From NCBI GenBank assembly GCA_030849805.1, contig JASANZ010002199.1, positions 1 to 64,000 on the forward strand: 64,000 nt of DNA. The letters are read 5' to 3'. The translations under genes were made by a program, and so were the position numbers. The stretch's first letter is position 1. Every line of letters starts with the position of its first letter. The notes beneath the pieces were generated by a model that worked only from the letters and a program-made list of their open reading frames with translations, was not told the DNA's origin and did no database searches. The stretch is from Sergeia podlipaevii. Lineage: Eukaryota > Euglenozoa > Kinetoplastea > Trypanosomatida > Trypanosomatidae. Below are positions 37,938 to 47,891 of this stretch, piece by piece.

Positions 37938-40535
37938 ATGCCCGCCAAAAGGAAGGTAAGTGCGAAGCGCGCTGCCAAAGGCACAGCCAAAAATGCAGAA
38001 ATTGCACTGAAGGTGGCCGAGCTCGCCATGGAGCAGGAGCGTGAGCGTCTGCGCAACGAAGAGTTCATGCTGCGCCAGCGCTTGGAGGAGGAAGAGGGCA
38101 AGCTGCTTGAAAGCCACCGCGTGCGCGAGACGGAGGTGCGCAACGCCATCTCAGAGCGTGAGCGCAAGGTCTACTACGAGGCCAGAGAGAAGGAGCTCAT
38201 GGAGAAGGCCGACCTCAAGGAGCGTGAGGTGCAGGAGCTGCGAGCAACCGTGGCTGGTCTTCAGCAGGCGCAAAATTTCCTGGAAAGCGAAAAGGAATCC
38301 ACGATTAGGCGTATTGCGATGCTGAACAATGAGCTGGAGCTCGCCCAGATGCGTCACCTCGAGGCTGAGGCGCTCGCTGAGTCAAACGATCGCAACTACC
38401 ACGAACTTGGTCGTGTTCTGGAAGAGCGCACCGAAACGGATCAGAACGCCATTGCCGAGCTGCGTGGGGAGTGCCAAATATTGCAGAAGCGTCTCAATGA
38501 AGCCGAGCAGCAATATAAACACCTGCAGGAACGCACCCGTGTGGTTCGCCCCGCTGGCACGACAGTGCTGTCTTCTTCTCCTTCCGCGATTGATAATGGC
38601 GAGGAAGGGGCTAGCAGTGATGCTGACATCATCGATGTCGATCCGCGCAGCGTGGACGCGGAAACCACCGTGCTTCTCAAGGTCCTAAACGGTGAGGTGG
38701 CCAAGTACAAGGAACTTGCCATCCAACTGCAAGCCTCCCTTGATGGAAAGGACAGGGACGACGAGAAGTCCAGCCTCCTTGTTGGTATTCTCAACACACA
38801 ACTCGAGTCTGTGCGCGAGGAGAACAAGCGCCTGTTTGAAACCGCACAGTCGCGTCTCAAGGAGGTGCAGGCGGTGCAGACGGTGCTAGACGAGGAGCGC
38901 GCGCGTAACAAGACTCTGTATGAACAGTTTGATCGTGCCACGTCCGAGGCCGCGGTGCAGCAGCGTCAGCTGCAGCTTGAGGTCAACGTTCACCGCAAGC
39001 AGGTGGAGGAGCTCACTCAGAAGCTTGAGGAGGAAACGAAGTCACACAAGTTCTTGCAGGCTGAACACAAGGAGCTTGCGTCTCGCTCTATGAATCGTGA
39101 GCAGGACGACTTCCAGCGCAACGTCTCGATGCACAGCGAGCTTGAAAAGCTTAAGAAGGACATGTCTATTGTTCTCAAGGAGCGCCAGAAAGTCGAGGAT
39201 GAAGCCTTCAATTACAAGATTCTGTCTCGCGCCGAGATTGACAGCCTTAAAACACGCCTACAGAAGTTTCAGGAAACGATGGAGAAGAACGACCGTACCT
39301 CGTATGAGACCATTGCCGTGCTGCGCGCTGATGTGGATCGCCTTACCGCAGAGCGCACGAATGTAAGCACTATCTACAAGGAAGAGAAAAAGCGCGTCAT
39401 AAGCGACCTGGAGCGCATGACTGAGCATCGCGATAGCATTCAGGCTCAGCTCGAGGCTCTCACCGCTCGTGCTGCCGCAACTGAGAAGGAGCTCTACGAG
39501 AAGTTAGTTCACATGACTGCCTGTCACGACGCCCGCGCCGAGGAAGCAGAGCGGCTGCGCACGCGGCTGCAGGAGAAGGAGGAGGAATACACCAACAACG
39601 CCATTTACCTCAACGCAGAGAAGGAGAACCTCCAAACCAAGATTGACGGTCTTCAGGAAGAGGCACAGCGCCGCCGTCGCGAGCATATTGAACATATTAA
39701 CAAAATCACTCGCGAGCTCACGGAGCTGCAGACTCGACTCACGCGTGAGATGGGAGATATGCAGAGCAGCCACAAGGCAGAGACCGATCGCGCCGATTTG
39801 GGCGAGCGCAACGTGAAGCGGCTCCAGCAGCAGATTATATCGTTGCAGGAGGAAGCCCGCACGGCGGAGCTTGGCGCCGAGCAGAAAATCAAGTCACTCA
39901 AGGCAGATGGCCGAGAGGCCCGCAGCGAGCTTGCCATTGCAAAGCGCACAATTCAACGATTAGAGGTTGCAATTGGCGATCAGGCAGGTTATGTGCAGCT
40001 CACTGAGCTCAATGGCAAGCTACTGAAGGAGTTAGAAGTCTCTCGAAAGCAGGTGGCTGATCTGAATAGCACGGTTGCCAACATGAAGATGGAGGAGGAC
40101 ATCATGGGCGGGTACAAGCTGCAGATGCTGGGCGAGGAGAATGAGAAGCTGAGACGCCGTATTAGCCAGCTGGAGCGGTACCAACGCCTCACGATGCCCC
40201 TCTTCGCAGAGCTCCGCTCTATTGCCGAGCGGGGTAACCTCCCCTCTGACCTCATTGATGCCCTCAGCAAGTATGACGTGCAGGTTTCTCGCATGTCGCG
40301 GAAGGACGGTGCCGCAGCAATTGGAGTGGCAGCTGCTAGTGGTGGCGTTCCTATTGGCGCGGACGGCGAAGCCGCAGACGCCGCGAATAGTGGTATGACT
40401 TCGACCCTGCCGGCGATGCTCCGTCCCTCGCCTCCCGCGCAGCGACGTCAGGTCTACGCAAGTGTTGATAAGCTCCCTGGAAACTCAAGCGGGGCTGCCG
40501 TCTCAACCAACCACCTTCCTTACATTGATGTTTAA
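37938..40535 (+). CDS. Long coiled-coil protein
   Basis: The 865-residue protein starts with a Lys/Ala-rich basic segment (MPAKRKVSAKRAAKG) and is then almost continuous alpha-helical coiled coil from about residue 20 to 780, rich in Glu, Arg, Lys, Gln and Leu in heptads. One break lies at about 195-235, where the sequence is Ser/Asp-rich. The C-terminal 85 residues are Gly/Ala/Ser/Pro-rich and disordered. No catalytic or metal-binding motif is seen. The helix beginning with VAELAMEQERERLRNEEF resembles basal-body and axonemal coiled-coil proteins such as BBOF1, so a flagellar or basal-body role is plausible but only a guess. The start is the first ATG and codon bias is strong (many G/C-ending codons), suggesting good expression. 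Confidence 0.85.
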   Translation: MPAKRKVSAKRAAKGTAKNAEIALKVAELAMEQERERLRNEEFMLRQRLEEEEGKLLESHRVRETEVRNAISERERKVYYEAREKELMEKADLKEREVQELRATVAGLQQAQNFLESEKESTIRRIAMLNNELELAQMRHLEAEALAESNDRNYHELGRVLEERTETDQNAIAELRGECQILQKRLNEAEQQYKHLQERTRVVRPAGTTVLSSSPSAIDNGEEGASSDADIIDVDPRSVDAETTVLLKVLNGEVAKYKELAIQLQASLDGKDRDDEKSSLLVGILNTQLESVREENKRLFETAQSRLKEVQAVQTVLDEERARNKTLYEQFDRATSEAAVQQRQLQLEVNVHRKQVEELTQKLEEETKSHKFLQAEHKELASRSMNREQDDFQRNVSMHSELEKLKKDMSIVLKERQKVEDEAFNYKILSRAEIDSLKTRLQKFQETMEKNDRTSYETIAVLRADVDRLTAERTNVSTIYKEEKKRVISDLERMTEHRDSIQAQLEALTARAAATEKELYEKLVHMTACHDARAEEAERLRTRLQEKEEEYTNNAIYLNAEKENLQTKIDGLQEEAQRRRREHIEHINKITRELTELQTRLTREMGDMQSSHKAETDRADLGERNVKRLQQQIISLQEEARTAELGAEQKIKSLKADGREARSELAIAKRTIQRLEVAIGDQAGYVQLTELNGKLLKELEVSRKQVADLNSTVANMKMEEDIMGGYKLQMLGEENEKLRRRISQLERYQRLTMPLFAELRSIAERGNLPSDLIDALSKYDVQVSRMSRKDGAAAIGVAAASGGVPIGADGEAADAANSGMTSTLPAMLRPSPPAQRRQVYASVDKLPGNSSGAAVSTNHLPYIDV

Positions 40536-41630
40536 TCGCGTACAGACAAAGGACTTTTTTTGGGGGGAGGGAGGGGGATGCTGAGAGCTGTGAGTGGAGA
40601 AAAGATAAAGAAATGAGGAAGTAGGATAGATGCGTTGCATCTCCCTTTTTTCTTCTTCCAATTTTAGTTGTTATCTTTTTTTTTTCTGTCTTTGTGATGG
40701 CTGTTGCGTTGTTCATTTGTTGTTTTCTTCTTCATTTAGACGGTTGCATACATGTGCTATTGTACAAAAAAAAAAAAAAAGAGAAAAAGTGAAAAAAACA
40801 CTTTTCGACTCGGTTTTTTTTTTACCATTTTTTTTTCATCTAGACCAAACCTTGGAAATATTGGGGAACTCATTTCTATGTATGAACAGTTTTTATATAA
40901 GTATGTGTGTGTAGTACATTTTTTTTTTGTTGTTATTTATTATTATCCTTTGCCTCCGTTATACAAAGACCGCCTCTTTTTTTTACTTTCGTTGTTGGTC
41001 CGTTCGATGTAAATCAAACTGGGTTATAGGGAGAAGAGTAGAAGTGGAATCCGCATGTTTTTTTTTTCTTTGTTCTCCTTTGCACATATATATGCTTGGC
41101 GACGTGCACATTTTTAGGAGATGTTGCGTGTGGGATTCTTATTTTTTTCTTCTTGATATTTTAAAAAAGGAAATGATGTTACATTAGATCAAATATAGTT
41201 TGTCGTTTTATATCTGCCTTTGTCAGCAGTTTATCCCCGATTGAAATCACGGTAATTGAGTCCAAACAGACTGCGCATGAAATCTTGGGACACGCTAGGG
41301 AAAGTGCTTTATCTTGTTCTTTTTTTTCTCGACACGTGGATGCGTCAAAAGCGCCTATCTTTCCTTTTTTTTTTTGCTTCTTTTTTTATCTCCTTTTTCT
41401 TTTTTTGTTAATATTATCATTATACAAATCTAACTTTTGTTTTGCCCTTTTCAGCATCAACACGCTTGGTAAAGGTCTCTCCGCATACCTGCGATACTGT
41501 ACTAGTAGCTTGATATATATATATATTACGCTCTTTCATAGCAACAGGACCACGGGCACATCTTGCTTTTTTAAAAAACTCATAGATTATTGTTGTGATT
41601 GGTTGTTTGCTTTCTGCCTCCCTGTGCTCC
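40536..41630. other. Intergenic region, 1.1 kb
   Basis: A G-rich run at about 40559-40578 with quadruplex potential lies just after the stop. Poly-A near 40765-40779 and many T-runs follow. No gene is seen. Confidence 0.75.
41453..41454 (+). promoter_or_regulatory. Candidate spliced-leader acceptor for the TFIIIC90-like gene
   Basis: A pyrimidine tract at about 41432-41452 ends in TTTTCAG with AG at 41453-41454, predicting a 5' UTR of 176 bases before ATG 41631. Confidence 0.5.
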
Positions 41631-44600
41631 ATGCCTTCGCATAGCACAGTCCTCATTGGTGACACATTTCCGGTTGTGGATCAGCAGCTACCAGCTGCTT
41701 CAGCGGATAGTATCGCCTGGGGACCACACAACGTGCTGCATGTATGCACGCGTTGGTCGGTACACCTCTACCTGCATACACTCACACAGGCAGCAGCACA
41801 AATAGTACTGCGGCATCACCCCTTGTGCCATCGCACTGAGCGAGAGTCCTCTGAGTTTATCCTTGGTGCATCATGGAGCCCTTCTCTGGCATCTGAGATC
41901 CGCTATCCCGCCGAAACCCGTCTTTGCGTGCGCACAACGACGAACTTGGTGGTGTACCGAGTGGCGCGGCTTGGAGCAACCAAGGTGCGAACGAGCAAGG
42001 GCATAGGGCTTGCCTGCGCTGGTGAAAGCGTGTGTCCTGGGGAAGGAGAGTATGTGAGCACAGAGAAGGATAGTCAATCTATTGCCCAAGCTAGCAAGAA
42101 CAAGGGGAGTTGTAGTAGTCCTAGTGGTGGAGCAGGTGTGGACTCTAACATTGCTGCGTCTCATGGGGCACTCTCGAAGAATGGCAGAGGGGTATCTAAA
42201 GGAGATAGTAGAGGAAGGGCACGTGGAGCAGCTGGTGGCCGCGGTGGTGGAAAAGGAAAGTCCCCAACAAAAGGAAAACCGAAAGGGAAGAAGTCGGGTG
42301 ATGCACCATTGACTCAGAAAGCAAGAGGCCGACCCAGGCGTGCTGTACCAACAACCTTTTCTTCAGAAGATGATGATTCAGATGACGACGCCAGTAGTGA
42401 CGCGGACGATGGAACAGTCGCCTTCGACAACAGCGATGACTCTAGCTCTTTGGATGATTCGTTCTCATTTTCAGAAACCTCTTCATCTTCTGGCTTAAGC
42501 AGCGAGCCAAGAGGGAAAGGCAGACGCACGAAGGCCGCCAGTGCACAGCCACAGAAGGCGAATAGCAAGAAGGTACGTAAGGATGCCTCTGAGAGCGTTT
42601 CAAGGCTGGCTCGTGACCCACCACACTATATTGTAATCGACACTGTGTGGTGTCAAGACGATGTTCTTGCTATAGTAAGCCACGCTGGTGTACATCTTTT
42701 GGACTTTCATGGCGACGATAGCGATGATGCCGAACCCCAGACACGACGTCTGCCACCACCTGTGCATAATTTCAGCGCAGACGTGCTGGCAACCGTCGTT
42801 CCGGCACCGCCTTGTTGTATCTCAGCCGTCGTCTCTGCGTTTGAGAGCGACGGCGATGACGGAGCTAACGTTCAAAGTGGTGTTTGCTCCTCTATACGAA
42901 GATGCAGCAGTAGCCTTCTTATCGTTGCAAGTCCGTATGCACTACGTGTGCTTCAGATTTCTTCAGTGGGACCCCTATCAGGAACGGCGGTTGGAGAGCG
43001 TCCACGATACACTGCTAATCTGCTACACTACGTGGAGGTGCCCCAACTGCGTTCCTATCCTTCTTCTATTTGCTGCGTAGAGGCACTCCCCAGCAATATC
43101 AATGCTGAAAGAGGGACAAGGGGACGAGGCGCGGCATCTTTTGAGGTGACGCTGCAGTCGTTTATCTCAGCTCCTTCCGGCACTCTTCGTGGCAGATTTT
43201 CTGTTCAACTTGATTCCTGTAGCACCGCCACTGCCGCTGGCACAGCCACGCCTTCACGGTGGTTTCTTGAGTGCCTCTACAGCCCACAAGTCTCAAACTC
43301 AGAGCTAGTATTCCGCAAGATTATGGCAGTCTCGCTGCGAGATGTCAGGAGCCCTTTGTTTCTCTCTAGTGAGGGTTCCCCATCTCCTGCACCAAACGAG
43401 GCGGTAAAGGTGGAGACGAGCGCAGCCACTAGGTCTACCACTGCATCAACAGAAGTTCATGTCAGCCGCGCGCTACGCACGTTTGACCAGCTAAAGAGAC
43501 AACGCGAAGACGGCGACGAGGATGGGCAAGGAAGGGTAGATGGCGATGGAGCTGCGCGGCCTTCATGCATGTATCTTGTCATGGGGATTGGCAGTCAGTG
43601 TGTGACAGGTCTCTTCACGGAGGCAGGAAACCAGTTTATCACTCTGTTCCGCTGCCCATCCACCGCCTCCATGACTGAGATGCCGCCAGACACCGTGGCA
43701 GCTGTGAGTGGACTAGCAATACACCCAACTTGCACACTTTCAGTGCTTGCGGTGGTGCCAGGAGATGGACGGAGTAGCCCGCTGCACCTGATGCCACTGC
43801 CCTCAAATGATCCCGACACTTTCATGTACCGAATGCTGGAGTTGAGTGACGTGTTCCAATCTTCGTGCGCTTCCCTTTTTGGGGGGTACCGCGGGGCTGG
43901 ACGGGGTGGGGTTAGTGATGAAGACGCTTCTTTAATACAGACGGGGATGCCTTTTGATGCGGCTGCCGCAGTTGGGTCAGCCGCGGCCACTCATGTCTGT
44001 TTACACGAACTGCTCTCACGACAACGTAGTTTTGCGTTCAGTGCCTGGGAGACTCTCTTTCCGCAGAACAGCAGCGCCATGGCTCTGAGGGTGTACACAG
44101 AAGCGAGAAGGTCCTTCTTTGCTCCTCCGTCTCTCTCGGCGACGACGAACAGCGCTGCTAGTGCTGGCGGTGCGGGTGCGGTGGTCCTTCAGCTACGCAG
44201 GCAGTACCTTGCGCTGAGAGATGAGTTTGGCGTGGATCTCTTCTTGCGCTGGATGCTGCCGGCCACACCAGAAACTCTAGCTGGGCGTCTTCATATCTTC
44301 ACTTCTTCCTTGCCACAAAGCGGTGATGGAGGCCACGGAAATGGTGGTCGCCGGCGAGATCGGGTGTTGTGGTGGGAGCTGCTGCTGAGTGTGCAACGCC
44401 GTTGTCCGTGGGACCTGTTGCCTGTCACGGAGTTCATTGTTGCCAATGCGATAGCCGTGATGGCGCGCAAGAGCGGCTATGCAGGCTTTGCGCCAAGAGA
44501 CGGAGAGGTCTTCCGCGGGGAGAGTGATGCCAGCGCTACGGACGCAGACACACTCAGCTACGAAGGGGCGTTGGAGTACCTGCGTCTCTACGTTGAGCGC

Positions 44601-45110
44601 ATAGAGAAGACACTTGACAAGTTGGGGTCGCTTTCCAACGTAGAAGGTGCGTCGAAGAAAAAATACACAACGGTATCAGCGGTGCAGACCGCTGAGGCGG
44701 CTAGTGCCAAGTCATGGACCTCGTGGACGTGCTCCACTCGGTGGCTCGACTCGTTGCGAAATTTTATGCGGCATTGTACAAGTAAATCAGCACAGAACTC
44801 TCGTGTGCACGCCTTTCCGTGCTCTGTGTGTGATGCACCACTCGCAGCATCCATGTGCCTTTCTCTTTCCTATGCATCTGAGCATGTCCCTCCTGCTTTA
44901 GCTGAGACGAATACTGGCTCCGCGGAGACGACCTCGTCTGTTGCTCGTGTTCGTACGATGGAAAAGCACACAACGGTTTTTTCAGGTACTACCTTTGCCC
45001 CGCTCTCACTCTTTTCTAATAGATGTGTCATGACGAGATGTATCGGGTGCGGTTTGTGTGACTTTGCAGTGTCTCCACTTTGTCGTGTGTGTGGTGGGCT
45101 TCTTCAGTGA
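41631..45110 (+). CDS. TFIIIC90-like WD40 protein with AT-hook and zinc ribbon
   Basis: The 1159-residue protein has an N-terminal WD40-like start (PAASADSIAWGPHNVLHVCT, then EFILGASWSPS) like the delta (90 kDa) subunit of transcription factor TFIIIC. Residues about 175-310 are a low-complexity insert: Gly/Arg/Lys-rich, then an AT-hook core RGRPRR (232-237), then acidic runs of Asp and Ser. The WD40-like region resumes at about 320. The C-terminus (about 1064-1159) holds CSVC, CIGCGLC and CRVC pairs consistent with the zinc domain that ends TFIIIC90 proteins. TFIIIC recruits TFIIIB and RNA polymerase III to tRNA genes. TFIIIC subunits are very divergent in trypanosomatids, so the call is tentative; another WD40-zinc chromatin protein is possible. 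The frame is open upstream from a GTG but ATG 41631 follows the acceptor. Confidence 0.55.
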   Translation: MPSHSTVLIGDTFPVVDQQLPAASADSIAWGPHNVLHVCTRWSVHLYLHTLTQAAAQIVLRHHPLCHRTERESSEFILGASWSPSLASEIRYPAETRLCVRTTTNLVVYRVARLGATKVRTSKGIGLACAGESVCPGEGEYVSTEKDSQSIAQASKNKGSCSSPSGGAGVDSNIAASHGALSKNGRGVSKGDSRGRARGAAGGRGGGKGKSPTKGKPKGKKSGDAPLTQKARGRPRRAVPTTFSSEDDDSDDDASSDADDGTVAFDNSDDSSSLDDSFSFSETSSSSGLSSEPRGKGRRTKAASAQPQKANSKKVRKDASESVSRLARDPPHYIVIDTVWCQDDVLAIVSHAGVHLLDFHGDDSDDAEPQTRRLPPPVHNFSADVLATVVPAPPCCISAVVSAFESDGDDGANVQSGVCSSIRRCSSSLLIVASPYALRVLQISSVGPLSGTAVGERPRYTANLLHYVEVPQLRSYPSSICCVEALPSNINAERGTRGRGAASFEVTLQSFISAPSGTLRGRFSVQLDSCSTATAAGTATPSRWFLECLYSPQVSNSELVFRKIMAVSLRDVRSPLFLSSEGSPSPAPNEAVKVETSAATRSTTASTEVHVSRALRTFDQLKRQREDGDEDGQGRVDGDGAARPSCMYLVMGIGSQCVTGLFTEAGNQFITLFRCPSTASMTEMPPDTVAAVSGLAIHPTCTLSVLAVVPGDGRSSPLHLMPLPSNDPDTFMYRMLELSDVFQSSCASLFGGYRGAGRGGVSDEDASLIQTGMPFDAAAAVGSAAATHVCLHELLSRQRSFAFSAWETLFPQNSSAMALRVYTEARRSFFAPPSLSATTNSAASAGGAGAVVLQLRRQYLALRDEFGVDLFLRWMLPATPETLAGRLHIFTSSLPQSGDGGHGNGGRRRDRVLWWELLLSVQRRCPWDLLPVTEFIVANAIAVMARKSGYAGFAPRDGEVFRGESDASATDADTLSYEGALEYLRLYVERIEKTLDKLGSLSNVEGASKKKYTTVSAVQTAEAASAKSWTSWTCSTRWLDSLRNFMRHCTSKSAQNSRVHAFPCSVCDAPLAASMCLSLSYASEHVPPALAETNTGSAETTSSVARVRTMEKHTTVFSGTTFAPLSLFSNRCVMTRCIGCGLCDFAVSPLCRVCGGLLQ

Positions 45111-45566
45111 TGATGGGCGTATACACACACACACACAATAGAAACACACGCCTCTGGGCTTCAACATAGAAACAATGATGATGAACTCTTCTTCTTTTAG
45201 AAAATAGAATTAAAAAAATGAACGCCATATGTATCTTGTGTACTAGGGTATATTTGTTTTTATTTCCTTTCCTGTACTACACGAAAGAATTGCATTAGAT
45301 GTGCTCAATATAATCTATTAATATTGCCTTCTTTATCATCTCTGACATTGATACAGCATCTTCACAGCTAGATATAGTCTTTCTTTCTTTCCGAAAAAAA
45401 AGGCAATAAAAGTACTTGCCCATATATCGTGGAGGTTCCATTTTTCATCAGCCTTTCCTTTTTCACATAAAAACACAAACTTAACGATTTGCATCATACA
45501 CTTATGCACATACACGCTTAGGAAAGACAAAAGAAAATTTAAAGTAACTTCTCATAAATATTTTTT
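45111..45566. other. Intergenic region
   Basis: A (CA)n tract follows the stop (about 45122-45137), then AT-rich DNA. No strong acceptor stands out; a weak pyrimidine tract lies at about 45374-45392. No gene is seen. Confidence 0.7.
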
Positions 45567-47513
45567 ATGTCTGTTTTCCGCGTCTTTGGCGTTCCATACA
45601 CACTTTCGCTTCACCAACATGTAACCTACCTTAGACTCAAGCTTCTCCCCTATAAAGTGTACTGCACAAGCTTCACCACAACACTATTGTACATGCTGTA
45701 CTATCGTGCAAAGGGTGCGATTTGCACACAAGCACCAAATGGTTTGTCATACGTCCAGGTATGGCAGCTGGCAGCAGCAGTGGAGATGGGCCACAGTGGG
45801 TACGCAGCAGCGCTAGCTCCCACAACGTTGGGTATGAAGGCGTCAAGCGATAGAATAAGCACCACCTCCAGTGAAGTGAAAAATGCTCGCACAACGCCTA
45901 GCGATGAAGAAGCGACGACGCATGGAACCGAGAGGTCCGAGGTCGCTGGTAAAGCGCGCGTGCAACGCATGATGCTGAACAAGCGCACCCACCCGCAGTT
46001 GCATCTTGCATGCTGCATGACTGTTCTCTACAGTGGTTGGTGGCTGCCGCGGACTGGAAGCATGTACCGCTGGATATTGGGGGAGAATCTGGATGTGATT
46101 GAGAACTACTCGCGTTTCTTTTATATCTTATCTACCATTAGTCCCGTACGCACCTTTGCACCACTTATTCGTCAGGCTATGAATAAAGTGCTTCTAGCGT
46201 ATGGTATCTGCAAATTAGCCGAGCCGTTTATGGATGAGCACTTTCATCGTATGTGCGCCTCTCTTGATACCCACTTTCAGCAGCACCCCGACATGGTCTT
46301 TCTCCTCGGCACTCCTCATCCCACACTGGCGGATGTCATGCTCTCTGCGACGTTCTCGAGCTCTTTTCTTGTGGACGATCCACCTACCTGCCGTATTTCC
46401 GAGCAATACCCACACCTCATCCGCTATGTGGAGCGCATGACTGGATGGCAAGGAGGCCAATTCACACAGGCTGAATGGCATCGTCATGATGGTGAGGAAA
46501 ATGCATGCACCGGAGCCGGCGGCACCGGCAGCGGTGGTGATGATGATGAAAATAACAATGACTTCTACGCTGACGATGTCCCTGAGTCCCTTAATGAGTT
46601 CTTTGCTATTCTTGCAGAGGTGTTTCCGTTTCTTATGTCGCAATGCGCCTCGTTCCAGGCATACATGACTGGCGAAGGGGTGCGGAAGCTTCAGCGCGTA
46701 CCCCTCGGGGGTCCTTGGAAAGGGTGCAAGGGCTATCTGCTCTCCCAAATGACCGACATGAAGTCTCTTATGATTATTGATAACCGCATCTTGTGCGTGC
46801 ATGTACGTGCACAGGACTTGGAGCTTGCCTTCTTCGCTGCGCGAGAGGTGCTGGACTATAGCCTCGATGACTTTGGGTTTGCGCACCCCAACAGTAAAGC
46901 AGAAGAGTCCCCAGCCACCGCGTTGCCCTATTCTAAAAGCCAAGCTGGCGCTAAAGAGGTGTCACGTATAGACGACCGAGTCAAGGAAGCTGTAGTGGCT
47001 ATATCAGCTTTTGAAAAGAGGGAACACGATGAGGCAAGCACTCTGGAAAATGCGGGCGGAGATGCAAAGGAAGTTGAGAGCGAGGATGCTGCGGCGGTAC
47101 CATCTCGCGTCCACGACCGCGGAGAGACAGAGGAGGCCTTCGCAACGACGACTAGTACCAGGCTTATCAATAATCACACTTGGATCACAGATCCATGTGC
47201 CAAGAATGTGCTCGCGGCAGATGACGCCGACTTCTACCATGCATTTACGAAAAGTGGTCGTAAGCGGTACATGACACTCGTACAGCATCGCGATATGGTT
47301 GTTTCGCCAGGGTCTGCCACAGCAAGGATGATGTTGCGGAGCTCTGTCAAGTCACGACTGGAGGTACTCCGAGCCATGCTAGAGCAGATGGCGTGCCCTC
47401 AGTACACGCTTGCCACAGTTATTCACGGTAGGATGTACTATGTTGCGGTCATTCCTGAGTATGAAGTGGCCCGCGTACGCCAGACACGTGCAGATTGCGC
47501 ACAAAAGCCATAG
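45567..47513 (+). CDS. GST-fold-like protein with long C-terminal extension
   Basis: The 648-residue protein starts with FRVFGVPYTLSLHQHVTYLRLKLLP, which fits the first strand and helix of a thioredoxin-like GST N-terminal domain. Residues about 180-300 look like the all-helical GST C-terminal domain, including FLLGTPHPTLADVMLSATF, the position of the conserved Asp N-cap in many GSTs, and YPHLIRYVERM. The glutathione-site residues are not clearly kept, so catalysis is doubtful; the arrangement is closer to metaxin/FAXC-type or other non-enzymatic GST-like proteins. Acidic low-complexity stretches follow (about 310-335 and 470-530), then a basic C-terminus. Inserts between the two halves separate the N-terminal fold by about 100 residues. 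A mitochondrial or membrane-associated role is an inference only. Confidence 0.5.
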   Translation: MSVFRVFGVPYTLSLHQHVTYLRLKLLPYKVYCTSFTTTLLYMLYYRAKGAICTQAPNGLSYVQVWQLAAAVEMGHSGYAAALAPTTLGMKASSDRISTTSSEVKNARTTPSDEEATTHGTERSEVAGKARVQRMMLNKRTHPQLHLACCMTVLYSGWWLPRTGSMYRWILGENLDVIENYSRFFYILSTISPVRTFAPLIRQAMNKVLLAYGICKLAEPFMDEHFHRMCASLDTHFQQHPDMVFLLGTPHPTLADVMLSATFSSSFLVDDPPTCRISEQYPHLIRYVERMTGWQGGQFTQAEWHRHDGEENACTGAGGTGSGGDDDENNNDFYADDVPESLNEFFAILAEVFPFLMSQCASFQAYMTGEGVRKLQRVPLGGPWKGCKGYLLSQMTDMKSLMIIDNRILCVHVRAQDLELAFFAAREVLDYSLDDFGFAHPNSKAEESPATALPYSKSQAGAKEVSRIDDRVKEAVVAISAFEKREHDEASTLENAGGDAKEVESEDAAAVPSRVHDRGETEEAFATTTSTRLINNHTWITDPCAKNVLAADDADFYHAFTKSGRKRYMTLVQHRDMVVSPGSATARMMLRSSVKSRLEVLRAMLEQMACPQYTLATVIHGRMYYVAVIPEYEVARVRQTRADCAQKP

Positions 47514-47891
47514 AGAGAGAGGGAGAGCCGTGTGACATATACCCACAGGAAAAGACAGCTAAAAGAAGCAAATTTACTTGATTCATTCGTTTCTCTCTTT
47601 TTTTCTATTTGCATAGTAATTTTAGGCAAGATAACTTTCTTTTTAAAAAAAATAGTACATTCTTTTGTCCCCCTTTTTTTTGTGTATGGGCAAGCGTGGA
47701 ACCTTGCCGCTCTACAAGATTATCATCTTATTCTCATGGTGACTTCATCATCGTCCAACTTTTGCTCCCGTCTTTACCTTTTCTTTTTGCTAGTCTACAG
47801 AAACAGCCTAAGAAGTGGCTGTTGCTGTCCGTTTATTTTTTTTTTTAAAAAATCCCCTCTCTTTTTTCCTCCTGAAGAAAGAAAATTAAAA
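47514..47891. other. Intergenic region with splice acceptor
   Basis: A short (GA)n tract lies at the stop, then T-rich DNA that is accidentally open in frame with the next gene from a GTG at 47532. No gene is seen. Confidence 0.7.
47876..47877 (+). promoter_or_regulatory. Spliced-leader acceptor that sets the RbfA-like start
   Basis: A pyrimidine tract at about 47854-47872 is followed by the first AG at 47876-47877, leaving a 14-base 5' UTR before ATG 47892. This removes the 120 T-rich codons of the longer open frame. Confidence 0.55.

Noticed and set aside
47532..47891. 120 extra N-terminal codons of the RbfA-like protein
   Set aside because: The frame starts with GTG, is made of T-rich spacer and precedes the acceptor at 47876.
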